Source: Crocinitomicaceae bacterium (GTDB taxonomy: Bacteria > Bacteroidota > Bacteroidia > Flavobacteriales_D > Crocinitomicaceae). Taken from it: a stretch of DNA of 64,000 bases. A program made the translations under genes and the position numbers. The notes below the pieces were generated by a model that ran no database searches, had not been told where the DNA came from, and saw only the letters and a program-made list of their open reading frames with translations. The stretch lies in NCBI GenBank assembly GCA_017984635.1, contig JAGNZC010000008.1, positions 1 through 64,000 of the forward strand, in the 5' to 3' direction. Of the stretch, positions 37,020 to 46,415 are shown piece by piece; position 1 is the first letter of the stretch; each line of letters opens with the position of its first letter.

Positions 37020-37036
37020 CACACCGAAAAATAAAA

Positions 37037-37657
37037 ATGAAACGAGATTTATCCACTGCAGCAAAGATTAAAGAAGCTGCTAAAAATGTTTTCCTTTTGA
37101 AGGGCTTTTCAGGCTGTTCATCTAGAGAAATTGCAAATGCAGCTGGAGAAAATGTTGCCCTTGTAAACTATTATTTCCGTTCAAAAGGCAAGTTATTTGA
37201 ACAAATTTTTCAATCTGTCATGGAAGAATCGCTTTCAACCATGATTGCTGAATTTGGTTCAGATTTACCCTTAAAAGAGAAAATGCGCATTTTTATTAAA
37301 AATGAATACGCTTTTTTAAAGAAACATCCCGAAATTCCTTTTTTTATTTTAAACGAAATGAACCGAGAAGACGGATTCGTTTTAGACACGAAAGTAATCA
37401 TGACAAAAATTTCAGAAACAGGAATTTTTGAAGAAATGATGCAAGCTCAAAAAGATGGAACTATGCGCGAGATTTCATTAGTTGGAATCATCACGTTAAT
37501 TATGTCAAATTGCCAATTCCCTTTTATGGCTAGAAATTTAATGTGTCAACTATTAGACATCAACAAAGAAAATTATTCACAAAATTTAGAAGATCACGAG
37601 CAATATATCACAGATATGTTATTAGATTATTTTTTTATCAATAATACAAATAAGTAA
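37037..37657 (+). CDS. TetR/AcrR family transcriptional regulator
   Basis: The 206-residue repressor-type protein has an N-terminal TetR helix-turn-helix (about 5-50: IKEAAKNVFLLKGFSGCSSREIANAAGENVALVNYYF split over the domain) and a helical ligand-binding C-terminal domain. It precedes the OMF gene by only 2 bases and heads the RND operon. A strong palindrome lies in its promoter, so it probably represses itself and the pump. A TTG at 37007 in frame is not the start because it lies inside the promoter. The inducer is unknown. Confidence 0.92.
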   Translation: MKRDLSTAAKIKEAAKNVFLLKGFSGCSSREIANAAGENVALVNYYFRSKGKLFEQIFQSVMEESLSTMIAEFGSDLPLKEKMRIFIKNEYAFLKKHPEIPFFILNEMNREDGFVLDTKVIMTKISETGIFEEMMQAQKDGTMREISLVGIITLIMSNCQFPFMARNLMCQLLDINKENYSQNLEDHEQYITDMLLDYFFINNTNK

Positions 37658-37659
37658 GA

Positions 37660-38958
37660 ATGAAAATTTCAATTTTATCTTTAGCTGTTTTTTTTACAAC
37701 CGCTGCCATCAATGCCCAAAAGCTTGATTTAGCAACGTGTTTAAAAATGGCTGACACAGCCAATTTATCCATTCGAAATGCTAAATTGGATGTTGTAATC
37801 AACAAAAGACAACGCGACGGTTACTTATCTGCACGTTACCCTCATTTGTATTATAGCGGTGACTACAAGTACAATGCTGTAATTCCGGGTCAAGTTGTAC
37901 CTGCTGCAATTGTTGGTGGTCCTCCAGGAACATACACAACCGTTCAATTTGGTGTGCCTTATGCCCTTTCCAATAATTTACAGTTGAATCAATTATTGTT
38001 TAATCCGCAAGTTGAATATGGTTTAACGGCTTTAAAAATCAATAATGAAATCGTTGAGCTGCAACAACGTATGACAGAGCAAACAATCAAACATCAAGTT
38101 GCAAGTACATTCTACAATTTACAAGCATTGAATAAACAACTAGAATTTGTTGAAAGCAACCGAAGCAACATGTTGAAATTGATAAGTAACATGACTGCAA
38201 TGGTCAAACAAGAATTAATGATTCAAACAGAAGTGGATAAATTAACCATTAACAAGTTAACATTAGACAATTCATTAGAATCATTAAAAGCAACTAAATA
38301 CCAGTTGGAAACTTTATTGAAAATTTTAATAGGATTAGACAACACTGCTTCCATTTCAGTTGCGGATGATGCAATGAACGAAAAATCGTTATTAATTGAC
38401 AAATCTACAATCAATTACATAGAACTAGATTTGATTGAAGCACAGCAACGCATGAACAAAGCAGAACGTAAAGGAACGTATATGTCTTATTTGCCAAATA
38501 TTTCTGTTTATGGAGCATACTCTTATATGTACAATATAAAACCTGAGGACAATTACCGAAAAGGAATTAATGGAGCTGTAGTTGGTTTAAAAGTGGACTG
38601 GACATTGTTTGATGGTCTTGAAAAACATTACAAACAAAAAGAAAATGCATTGAATGCTGAGAAATTAGCCAACCAATTTGATCAATCAAAATTACAACTT
38701 TCCATGGCGAGTGAATTTGCCAAGAAACAAATTTCTGTTCAATCAAATGCACTCGAAGTAGCTAAAGAACAATTGAAATTGGCTGAAAAAGTATACAATC
38801 AAACAAATTTACAATACAGCCAAGGAACGGTAAGTTCAAACGATTTAATTACAGCTGATAATGCTTTGCAACAACAACAAACCAATTTGGTAGCTGCATA
38901 CATCAAATTAAGACAAGCAGAATTAGATTACTTAAAATCAATCGGGAAAATCAACTAA
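37660..38958 (+). CDS. TolC-family outer-membrane efflux protein
   Basis: The 432-residue protein has a signal peptide (MKISILSLAVFFTTAAINAQ) and the OEP/TolC architecture: two halves rich in long alpha-helices with beta-strand insertions (YLSARYPHLYYSGDY near 53-67 and YMSYLPNISVYGAYSY near 274-289). The NDLITADNAL motif near 389-398 is typical of the second half. It forms the outer-membrane exit duct of the tripartite pump encoded by the next two genes. It starts 2 bases after tetR. Confidence 0.92.
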   Translation: MKISILSLAVFFTTAAINAQKLDLATCLKMADTANLSIRNAKLDVVINKRQRDGYLSARYPHLYYSGDYKYNAVIPGQVVPAAIVGGPPGTYTTVQFGVPYALSNNLQLNQLLFNPQVEYGLTALKINNEIVELQQRMTEQTIKHQVASTFYNLQALNKQLEFVESNRSNMLKLISNMTAMVKQELMIQTEVDKLTINKLTLDNSLESLKATKYQLETLLKILIGLDNTASISVADDAMNEKSLLIDKSTINYIELDLIEAQQRMNKAERKGTYMSYLPNISVYGAYSYMYNIKPEDNYRKGINGAVVGLKVDWTLFDGLEKHYKQKENALNAEKLANQFDQSKLQLSMASEFAKKQISVQSNALEVAKEQLKLAEKVYNQTNLQYSQGTVSSNDLITADNALQQQQTNLVAAYIKLRQAELDYLKSIGKIN

Positions 38959-38984
38959 TCATCAAAAAGTATAAAAATAAAAAC

Positions 38985-40037
38985 ATGAAAAAAGGAATTA
39001 TAATCGGATTAACAGCCATAGCAATCATCGCTTTAATCGCTTTAAAATTAAAAGCTAACAAAGAAGTTGTCGATAAAAAAATATACATTCACGATACAAC
39101 AGCTGCTGTTTTAGTGGAAGCAACATCTCCTAAAAACCATACGTTTGAAAGTGCTTTTTCATTCTTAGGAACGTTTGAAGCAATTCATCAAAACACGATT
39201 GGTGCTGATGGTGGTGGAAAAGTAATTCAACTTTCTGTTGAGGAAGGAGATCGTGTATCAAAAGGACAAGTGATTGCTAAATTAGACGATGAATTATTGC
39301 AATTACAATTACAAAATGCAGAAGTTTCTATTGAAGGACAAAAAAATGATGAAAATCGTTACAATAATTTGGCAAAAGAAAATGCAGTTTCAGGCGTACA
39401 ATTAGAAAAAACAAAATTAGGTGTTCGTTCTGCTGAAATTCAACGCAAACAACTTCAAAAACAATTGAAAAACACAACAATAAAAGCGCCTTTTTCAGGA
39501 GTTGTAACTAAACGAATGATTGATTTAGGTTCTGTTATAGGTAGCGGATCTCCAGTAGTTGAGATTACTGATATCTCTTCTTTAAAATTAACAGTTAGTG
39601 TTCCTGAACGCGACATTTTGAAATTCAAAATGAACCAAGCAGTAGAAGTTGCAGCTGATATTTACAGTGGAAAAACATTCAAAGGGAAAGTCTCAAACAT
39701 CAGTGTTCAGGCTGATAAATCACATAATTTCAAAGTTCAAATCTCTATTCCAAATGCGAAACAAGAAATTATGGCTGGAATGTATGGATCTGTTTCATTG
39801 AACAATAATGAAAGTGTTACTGCATTAGCCATTCCTCGTAAGGCTTTGGTTGGTTCTTCTAAAAACCCACAAGTTTATGTGATTAGAGGTGGGAAAGCTA
39901 TGTTAATTTCTTTCAACGCTGGAACATCAGATGGTGAATTCATTGAAGTAATCGAAGGTTTGCAAGCAACTGATCAAATCATTACAAAAGGTCAAGTAAA
40001 TATTCAAGATCAATCAAACGTAAAAATTAAAAAATAA
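38985..40037 (+). CDS. RND efflux periplasmic adaptor (membrane fusion protein)
   Basis: The 350-residue protein has an N-terminal membrane anchor (about 4-24). Lipoyl/hairpin blocks follow (GGGKVIQLSVEEGDRVSKGQ near 76-95 and TIKAPFSGVVTKRMIDLGS near 164-182 in shorter pieces), with the alpha-helical hairpin between them and then beta-barrel and membrane-proximal domains. It is the AcrA/HlyD-like adaptor linking the inner-membrane pump to the TolC duct. It has no lipobox Cys. It sits 26 bases after the OMF gene and 5 bases before the pump gene. Confidence 0.93.
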   Translation: MKKGIIIGLTAIAIIALIALKLKANKEVVDKKIYIHDTTAAVLVEATSPKNHTFESAFSFLGTFEAIHQNTIGADGGGKVIQLSVEEGDRVSKGQVIAKLDDELLQLQLQNAEVSIEGQKNDENRYNNLAKENAVSGVQLEKTKLGVRSAEIQRKQLQKQLKNTTIKAPFSGVVTKRMIDLGSVIGSGSPVVEITDISSLKLTVSVPERDILKFKMNQAVEVAADIYSGKTFKGKVSNISVQADKSHNFKVQISIPNAKQEIMAGMYGSVSLNNNESVTALAIPRKALVGSSKNPQVYVIRGGKAMLISFNAGTSDGEFIEVIEGLQATDQIITKGQVNIQDQSNVKIKK

Positions 40038-40042
40038 GGACC

Positions 40043-43000
40043 ATGACTTTAACAGAATTATCGATTAAACGTCCGTCTTTCATCATCGTTATTTTTACGA
40101 TTTTGATTGGTGGCGGGTTAATTTCATACAACCAATTGAGTTATGAATTATTACCTGATTTTTCACCGCCCATCTTAACGGTTACAACAACTTACCCAGG
40201 TGCATCTCCTGCAACAGTAGAAAGTCAAGTTTCAAAACCATTAGAAGATGCCTTAAGTGGCTTAGAAAACATTTCTGAAGTAACAGCTTTTTCGTTGGAT
40301 AATGCATCTGTAATGTTGTTAGAATTTAAAGCTTCTGCCAATATTGACAAAGTTTTAGAAGATGCTCAGCGAAAAGTAAACAACATGCAAAACGCATTAC
40401 CAGAAGGAGCGCAAACACCAGTTTTAGCTAAAATTGAACCCAATGCTTCTCCAGTATTGCAAGTAAGTGCTGTTGCTAAAAACATGAGTGATCGTGATTT
40501 CATGGAGCTATTGGACGATCAGATTTTACCGCAAATTAAACAAACAAAAGGTGTTGCTGAAGTTCAAGTAATCGGTGGTGAAAAACGTGAATTGCGTGTC
40601 AATGTCGATAAAGACAAGATGAAATTGTATGGTCTTTCATTGGCTGCAATCAATCAATCAATTGCTGCTGCTAACGTTGAATTCCCAACTGGAAAACTTA
40701 AAAGTACGGAAGAACAAATGACCGTTCGTTTGGCTGGAAAATACAAAACAGTTGCTGATTTAGAAAATTTAATATTAACGACAAATGGCAACTCTCCTAT
40801 TCGTTTGAGTGACGTGGCAGATGTTGTAGATGGATCAAAAGATCAAATCACTGTCAGTCGATTTAACGGAGAAAATGGAGTTGGTTTGCGTATCAAAAAA
40901 CAAAGCGATGCGAATGCTGTTGACATGTCGAAAGCAACTAAAAAACGATTTAAAGAAATTGAAGAAAAATACGCTTCGGAAGGTGTTCACTTCACAATTG
41001 CAACTGATACTTCTATTCCAACAATCGAATCTGTAGATGCCGTAATTCATGATTTAGAGTTAGCTGTATTACTTGTAGCAGTTGTAATGATGCTTTTCTT
41101 ACACAGTTTACGAAATGCCTTTATCGTCTTAATTTCAATTCCTGCTTCGTTGATTTCAACGTTTGTTGCGATGTATTTGTTAGGATATACCTTGAACTTA
41201 ATGACACTTTTAGCGATGTCATTGGTGATTGGAATCTTGGTAGATGACTCGATTGTGGTACTTGAAAATATTTATCGTCACTTACAAATGGGTAAAAAAC
41301 GTCGCCAAGCAGCTTTAGACGGACGTAATGAAATTGGATTTACAGCATTAGCAATTACATTGGTGGATGTTGTAGTATTCTCTCCAGTTGTATTTATCGA
41401 AGGAACAATTTCTGATATCTTACACCAATTCTCTATTGTTGTAGTAGTATCAACGTTGATGTCTTTGTTTGTTTGTTTCACACTTACACCATGGTTGGCA
41501 TCTCGTTTTGCAAAAGAAGTGAAATTGAATCCAAAAAATCCATTCCAAGCATTTTTAATGTGGTTTGAACGTCGTATCTCCATCTTTACAGATCAATATG
41601 TAAAATTAGTAGGTTGGTCGTTACGTCATAAAATCATTACTGGAATTTCAATCATTGCCATATTTATCGCAAGTTTTGCTACAATGGGCTTAGGTATTGT
41701 GGGACAAGAGTTCGTTGCGCAAGGTGACCAAGGTAAATTCATGATTAAATTGAAATACGATAAGAGTACAACTTTTGAAGAAAACAATGCTACTACGTAT
41801 GAAATTGAACAAATGATTTTAGCTCAAAAAGACATTGTTGATATTGTATTTGCAAATGTTGGTGGACCAAGTTCAGGTATGGGAGCTGCATCATTTGGTG
41901 CTGAAAACAAATCAGAATTAACGGTAAAAATGAAACCGGGAATGCAGAAAAAATTCCCTACAATTAAATACATGAATGCAATTCGCAAGAAAATTGAAGA
42001 TAAATATTCAGGTATTGAAGTAAAAGCATTGAATATCGGAATGGTTGAATCTGAAGAAGCACCAATTGAAATTTTCTTGTCATCTGATGATCATGATCTA
42101 TTAATTCGTGAAGCTAGACGATTGAAAGCTGCTATTTTAGCAATGAAAGGAGCAAAAGATCCAACGATTTCTACAGACGATATTACCCCGGAAGTTCGAA
42201 TCGAATTAGACCGTGAAAAAATGGGGCAATTAGGCGTACCAATTGCTGCTGTAGGTATGCAACTTCAAAATGCATTAACTGGAAATGACGATGCACAATA
42301 CGATGAAAAAGGGCAAGAATATGACATTCGTGTTATGATGGACAAATTTGACCGCAAAAATGTAGACAACATCAATTCGATTACGTTTACAGCGAATGAC
42401 GGAAAACAAGTTCGTTTGAGTGAAATTGCTACTGTATCAGTTGAAAATGGAAACGGTTCTTTGGAGCGTAAAAACAGAATTAGTTCAACGACAATTCGTT
42501 CGTATGTATTGGGTACAGCATCTGGAACTGTTTCAGCAAGTATCGAAAAATACTTATCAGAAAAACCATTAGATAAAAATGTACGCATGACTTGGGGTGG
42601 GGAAGTGAAACGTCAAAAAGAATCATTTGGCGCACTTGGAACTGCTATGGGAATTGGATTGATCTTGGTTTACTTGATTATGGTTGCCTTATATGACAAT
42701 TTTGTCTATCCATTTGTCGTTCTTTTCTCCATCCTTGTATCATTAATTGGAGCCATCCTTGCATTGAATTTAACATCTTCAAGTATGGGTATTTTCACGA
42801 TGTTAGGAATGTTAATGTTACTTGGATTAGTGGCCAAGAATGCGATATTAATTGTCGATTTCACCAATCACTTAAAAGCCGAAGGAAAATCAACCTATAC
42901 AGCTTTACTTGAGGCAGTGAGAGAACGAATGCGTCCAATTTTAATGACAACGATTGCTATGGTTATTGGTATGATTCCAATTGCAACAGCAACCGGATCG

Positions 43001-43162
43001 GGTGCAGAATGGAAAAATGGTTTGGCTTGGGTATTAATTGGTGGATTAACCAGTTCAATGTTCTTAACAATTATCGTAGTTCCAATGATGTATTACATTG
43101 TGGATCGCATCAAGGCACGTTTTTCGAAAAAACAAGTTAGCGTTGCAGTAACAGAAGACTAA
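40043..43162 (+). CDS. RND-family efflux pump (AcrB/HAE1-like)
   Basis: The 1039-residue inner-membrane protein has the 12-helix RND plan, with two large periplasmic loops. The proton-relay Asp pair of TM4 is Asp401-Asp402 in ILVDDSIVVLENI, matching AcrB Asp407/408. PGASPATVESQV near 51-62 and MRPILMTTIAMV near 971 are family landmarks; LLGLVAKNAILIVDF near TM11 also fits. HAE1-type pumps export drugs, dyes and detergents; the native substrate is unknown. It is the last gene of the TetR-OMF-MFP-RND operon and is followed by a strong terminator. Confidence 0.95.
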   Translation: MTLTELSIKRPSFIIVIFTILIGGGLISYNQLSYELLPDFSPPILTVTTTYPGASPATVESQVSKPLEDALSGLENISEVTAFSLDNASVMLLEFKASANIDKVLEDAQRKVNNMQNALPEGAQTPVLAKIEPNASPVLQVSAVAKNMSDRDFMELLDDQILPQIKQTKGVAEVQVIGGEKRELRVNVDKDKMKLYGLSLAAINQSIAAANVEFPTGKLKSTEEQMTVRLAGKYKTVADLENLILTTNGNSPIRLSDVADVVDGSKDQITVSRFNGENGVGLRIKKQSDANAVDMSKATKKRFKEIEEKYASEGVHFTIATDTSIPTIESVDAVIHDLELAVLLVAVVMMLFLHSLRNAFIVLISIPASLISTFVAMYLLGYTLNLMTLLAMSLVIGILVDDSIVVLENIYRHLQMGKKRRQAALDGRNEIGFTALAITLVDVVVFSPVVFIEGTISDILHQFSIVVVVSTLMSLFVCFTLTPWLASRFAKEVKLNPKNPFQAFLMWFERRISIFTDQYVKLVGWSLRHKIITGISIIAIFIASFATMGLGIVGQEFVAQGDQGKFMIKLKYDKSTTFEENNATTYEIEQMILAQKDIVDIVFANVGGPSSGMGAASFGAENKSELTVKMKPGMQKKFPTIKYMNAIRKKIEDKYSGIEVKALNIGMVESEEAPIEIFLSSDDHDLLIREARRLKAAILAMKGAKDPTISTDDITPEVRIELDREKMGQLGVPIAAVGMQLQNALTGNDDAQYDEKGQEYDIRVMMDKFDRKNVDNINSITFTANDGKQVRLSEIATVSVENGNGSLERKNRISSTTIRSYVLGTASGTVSASIEKYLSEKPLDKNVRMTWGGEVKRQKESFGALGTAMGIGLILVYLIMVALYDNFVYPFVVLFSILVSLIGAILALNLTSSSMGIFTMLGMLMLLGLVAKNAILIVDFTNHLKAEGKSTYTALLEAVRERMRPILMTTIAMVIGMIPIATATGSGAEWKNGLAWVLIGGLTSSMFLTIIVVPMMYYIVDRIKARFSKKQVSVAVTED

Positions 43163-43179
43163 TTAAAAGATAAATAATG

Positions 43180-43211
43180 AAACGCTCTTCATTCTTGGAG
43201 AGCGTTTTTTT
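43180..43211 (+). terminator. Terminator of the RND efflux operon
   Basis: The 9-bp stem AAACGCTCT/AGAGCGTTT with a 10-base loop is followed by a run of T. Confidence 0.85.
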
Positions 43212-43264
43212 GTGCCTATAATTTCCTTTCTTAGATGGTTGTTGGGTATCACATAATTTATCCT

Positions 43265-43272
43265 TAAATTTG
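43265..43272 (+). promoter_or_regulatory. -7 box of lpd
   Basis: TAAATTTG matches TAnnTTTG and ends 25 bases before the lpd ATG. Confidence 0.45.
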
Positions 43273-43297
43273 TGCATTAATTTTTAGTGTTAAAAAT

Positions 43298-44689
43298 ATG
43301 AACTACGATATTATTGTTATTGGAAGCGGACCTGGAGGCTATGTAACTGCCATTCGCGCATCTCAATTAGGCTTAAAAACTGCGGTTGTTGAGCGTGAAT
43401 CATTGGGTGGAGTTTGTTTAAATTGGGGATGTATTCCTACAAAAGCGTTGATTAAAAGCGCCAATGTATTTGAATACTTAACGCATGCAAGTGAATACGG
43501 AATAAACGTAAAAGAAGCTAGTGTAGATTTCAATGCAATGATTGATCGTAGTCGTGGTGTTGCTAGCGGAATGAGTAACGGTATTCAATTTTTAATGAAA
43601 AAAAATAAAATTGATGTACTTAAAGGAAACGGTGTTGTTAAAGCTGGTAAAAAAGTAGCTGTAACTGCTGAAGATGGAACTGTAACAGAATACACTGCAG
43701 ACAAAGGTGTTATCATTGCAACAGGAGCTCGTTCACGTGAGTTACCAAATTTACCACAAGATGGTGAAAAAATCTTAGGGTATCGCCAAGCAATGACCTT
43801 AAAAACACAACCAAAGAAAATGGTGGTAGTTGGTTCTGGAGCTATCGGTGTTGAATTTGCTTATTTATACAATGCTATAGGTACAGAAATTACTGTCGTT
43901 GAATATTTACCAAATATTGTTCCGATTGAAGATGAAGAAGTTTCTAAGCAATTAGAAAAATCATTCAAAAAAATGGGAATCAATGTAATGACAAATGCAT
44001 CTGTTGAATCTGTTGATACAAAAGGTAAAGGATGTGTTGTTACCGTTAAAACGGCAAAAGGAGAAGAAAAAATCGAATGTGACATTGTCCTTTCAGCTGT
44101 TGGTATTGCTGCAAATATTGAAAATTTAGGATTAGAAGATTTAGGAATCGTTGTTGACAAAGGTCGTATTTTAGTAAACGATTTCTACCAAACAAATATC
44201 CCAGGATATTATGCAATTGGAGATGTGATTCCTACTGCTGCTTTAGCACACGTTGCTTCTGCTGAAGGAATTATCTGTGTGGAGAAAATTGCGGGTCACC
44301 ACCCTGCTCCATTAGATTATGGAAATATCCCAGGTTGTACGTATTGTTCTCCAGAAGTTGCATCTGTTGGTATGACAGAAAAAGCAGCTAAAGAAGCTGG
44401 TAAAGATATTAAAATCGGTAAATTCCCATTCTCAGCTTCAGGTAAAGCTAGTGCTTCAGGAGCAAAAGACGGATTCGTTAAATTGATTTTTGATGCGAAA
44501 TACGGTGAATTATTAGGTGCGCACATGATTGGTGCTAACGTAACTGAAATGATTGCAGAAATCGTTGCTATTCGTAAATTAGAAACGACAGGTGAGGAAT
44601 TAATCAAAACGGTTCACCCACACCCTACCATGTCAGAAGCAATTATGGAAGCTGCTGCTGCTGCTTATGGTGAAGTGATTCATTTGTAA
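43298..44689 (+). CDS. lpd: Dihydrolipoyl dehydrogenase
   Basis: Lpd reoxidises dihydrolipoamide in the pyruvate, 2-oxoglutarate and branched-chain dehydrogenase complexes and the glycine cleavage system. The 463-residue flavoprotein begins with the FAD motif IGSGPGGYVTA and has the redox-active cysteines Cys40 and Cys45 in GGVCLNWGC. The NAD-binding GSGAIGVEFA is near 177-186 and the catalytic His442 lies in HPHPTMSEAIMEA. It is a single gene between two terminators. The associated dehydrogenase subunits are not in the window. Confidence 0.96.
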   Translation: MNYDIIVIGSGPGGYVTAIRASQLGLKTAVVERESLGGVCLNWGCIPTKALIKSANVFEYLTHASEYGINVKEASVDFNAMIDRSRGVASGMSNGIQFLMKKNKIDVLKGNGVVKAGKKVAVTAEDGTVTEYTADKGVIIATGARSRELPNLPQDGEKILGYRQAMTLKTQPKKMVVVGSGAIGVEFAYLYNAIGTEITVVEYLPNIVPIEDEEVSKQLEKSFKKMGINVMTNASVESVDTKGKGCVVTVKTAKGEEKIECDIVLSAVGIAANIENLGLEDLGIVVDKGRILVNDFYQTNIPGYYAIGDVIPTAALAHVASAEGIICVEKIAGHHPAPLDYGNIPGCTYCSPEVASVGMTEKAAKEAGKDIKIGKFPFSASGKASASGAKDGFVKLIFDAKYGELLGAHMIGANVTEMIAEIVAIRKLETTGEELIKTVHPHPTMSEAIMEAAAAAYGEVIHL

Positions 44690-44706
44690 TCAAATTATAT
44701 GCTATT

Positions 44707-44739
44707 AAAAAAGTCCTAGCGTTTAACTAGGACTTTTTT
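44707..44739 (+). terminator. Bidirectional terminator between lpd and the nucleotidase operon
   Basis: A 13-bp stem (AAAAAAGTCCTAG with CTAGGACTTTTTT) surrounds a 7-base loop, flanked by A- and T-runs, so it can end both the lpd transcript and the convergent minus-strand operon. Confidence 0.88.
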
Positions 44740-44752
44740 TATGCTTATTCGT

Positions 44753-45667
44753 TTACACAACTTTTACATGTTTTTGTTTTGTGAAGATCGATCGTTCACT
44801 TGTGATTTCTACATCTATTCGTCCTAAATGAAGTCCACCCCAACCTACTTGATTAATCAAAACTGGATTCCCTTCTACATTCGTAACTTCAATTGGTTTT
44901 TCTAAGAATGTATGCGTATGGCCTCCTAAAATCAGATCTATATTCGAAGTGTTAGCTGCTAATATTTTATCAGAAACTTTATCCGTTTGGTATTCAAAAC
45001 CAAGGTGCGACAAACAAATCACGATTGAACAACCTGCTTGTTTTAATTTGGCAGCAACCTCATTGGCAACTTTTATTGGATCTTGATATCTCGTTTTTTC
45101 AAATTTTGATGCTGGAACTAATCCTTCTAATTCGATTCCAATACCAAAAACACCTATCGTATGATTGCCTTTTTTGAAGATTGAATATGGTTTTGTTTTA
45201 TCTTTTAAAACCGTCTGAGAAAAATCATAATTGGCACATAAAAAAGGAAATTTTGCATGTTCACTTGCCATGAAAAAACCTTCTAAACCTGTGTCAAAAT
45301 CGTGGTTACCCATTGTTGCGGCATCGTATCCTAATTCTGACATTAATTTCATCTCCAACGTTCCTTTGTACTTATTAAAATACGGTGTACCTTGGAATAC
45401 ATCTCCAGCATCTAACAATAACACATGTTCCTCTTGTTGGCGGATGGCTTTGATAACTTCAAATCGTTTTGAAATGCCTCCCATATTTGGGAATTTACTA
45501 TGATTCGCAGGTAAAGGTTCAATGTTAGAATGCGTATCATTTGTGTGTAAAATGGTGATTTTAGTTTTTTTCTTTTTAAAGAAAGTGGATTGAGAAAAGG
45601 CATTTCCTGTAAGGAATAAACCGCCTGTGACAATTGCACTTTTCTTTACAAATGATCTTCTTTTCAT
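44753..45667 (-). CDS. 5'-Nucleotidase-type metallophosphatase, catalytic half (Tat-type signal)
   Basis: The 304-residue protein is a calcineurin-like metallophosphatase of the UshA/5'-nucleotidase family without its C-terminal domain. The metal motifs are HTNDTHSNIEP near 41-51, LLDAGDVFQG near 83-92, GNHDFDTG near 119-126, LSHLGFEY near 223-230 and GGHTHTF near 254-260. The N-terminus KRRSFVKKSA has the twin-arginine pattern, so it should be exported folded and metal-loaded. The missing substrate-binding domain is encoded by the gene directly upstream. It is the last gene of the operon starting at 52253 and meets a strong terminator. Confidence 0.88.
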   Translation of the reverse strand: MKRRSFVKKSAIVTGGLFLTGNAFSQSTFFKKKKTKITILHTNDTHSNIEPLPANHSKFPNMGGISKRFEVIKAIRQQEEHVLLLDAGDVFQGTPYFNKYKGTLEMKLMSELGYDAATMGNHDFDTGLEGFFMASEHAKFPFLCANYDFSQTVLKDKTKPYSIFKKGNHTIGVFGIGIELEGLVPASKFEKTRYQDPIKVANEVAAKLKQAGCSIVICLSHLGFEYQTDKVSDKILAANTSNIDLILGGHTHTFLEKPIEVTNVEGNPVLINQVGWGGLHLGRIDVEITSERSIFTKQKHVKVV

Positions 45668-45710
45668 AAGTTTGAAATTAACTATTATTTATGAACTAAA
45701 GCTGATTAAT

Positions 45711-46415
45711 TTAAAATGTAACACGAATTGTCGTATCGATTTTTAATTCGCCTTGTTTTTTCACTTCTTCCAACAATGCATTTCGAAGCAATTTTGAAGT
45801 TGTATTGACAGCTATTTTTTGTGAGAAAAAACGCATATTATCACCACCATTCACCAAATAATCAGATGTAATCACCCAAAAGAATTGAGTTTGAGAATTT
45901 ACTCCTGCAAGTTGTAATTTACCATTTACAATTTGCGCATTAGAAATTGGTTCTCCTCCAGATTTGATTAAATAGGCTTCGATATCCTTAAGTGCAGCAA
46001 TCGGTAATTTCACCCAAACTAGTTCATTATCAAAGGGCATTACTTTAAATACGTCTCCAACTGTTATTGGGCCTTTGTTGAAACTGGAACGAATACCACC
46101 CACATTGAACAAACACATTACGGGCTCACTTAATCGTACATTTTCAGTTTGGTTGGTAAAAATGGCATCGGCAAACCAATTGTTCATTGTCCCATTTGGA
46201 CGTGCTGTAACAAAGTTAATTGAAGCCTTACCTATAATCAAATTCATTTCTTTTGCTAACGAATCTTTGTAAGGCTGAACTAGACTATCAATGTGTTGAT
46301 TCGTGATACATGATGAACCTATTTTCACTTGAGATGGATGAAAAAATACATGGGTAACAGAAGAGCAGGCCAAAAGACCTGCTCCTATGAAAATTAATAT
46401 AAATCGTTTAATCAT
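45711..46415 (-). CDS. 5'-Nucleotidase C-terminal (substrate-binding) domain lipoprotein
   Basis: The 234-residue protein has a lipoprotein signal ending in GLLAC (Cys17) and one 5'-nucleotidase C-terminal domain (Pfam 5_nucleotid_C). The family blocks are NWFADAIF near 89-96, FNVGGIRSSFNKGPITVGD near 117-135, VMPFDNELV near 139-147 and TSDYLVNGGDNM near 202-213. In UshA this domain binds the nucleoside and follows the catalytic domain in one chain; here the two are separate genes. Its ATG overlaps the endonuclease stop by one base (TAATG). The catalytic half begins 43 bases downstream. Confidence 0.87.
   Translation of the reverse strand: MIKRFILIFIGAGLLACSSVTHVFFHPSQVKIGSSCITNQHIDSLVQPYKDSLAKEMNLIIGKASINFVTARPNGTMNNWFADAIFTNQTENVRLSEPVMCLFNVGGIRSSFNKGPITVGDVFKVMPFDNELVWVKLPIAALKDIEAYLIKSGGEPISNAQIVNGKLQLAGVNSQTQFFWVITSDYLVNGGDNMRFFSQKIAVNTTSKLLRNALLEEVKKQGELKIDTTIRVTF

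Noticed and set aside
37007-37036. TTG start for the TetR gene
   Set aside because: It lies inside the promoter and operator region; the ATG at 37037 gives the usual TetR N-terminus.
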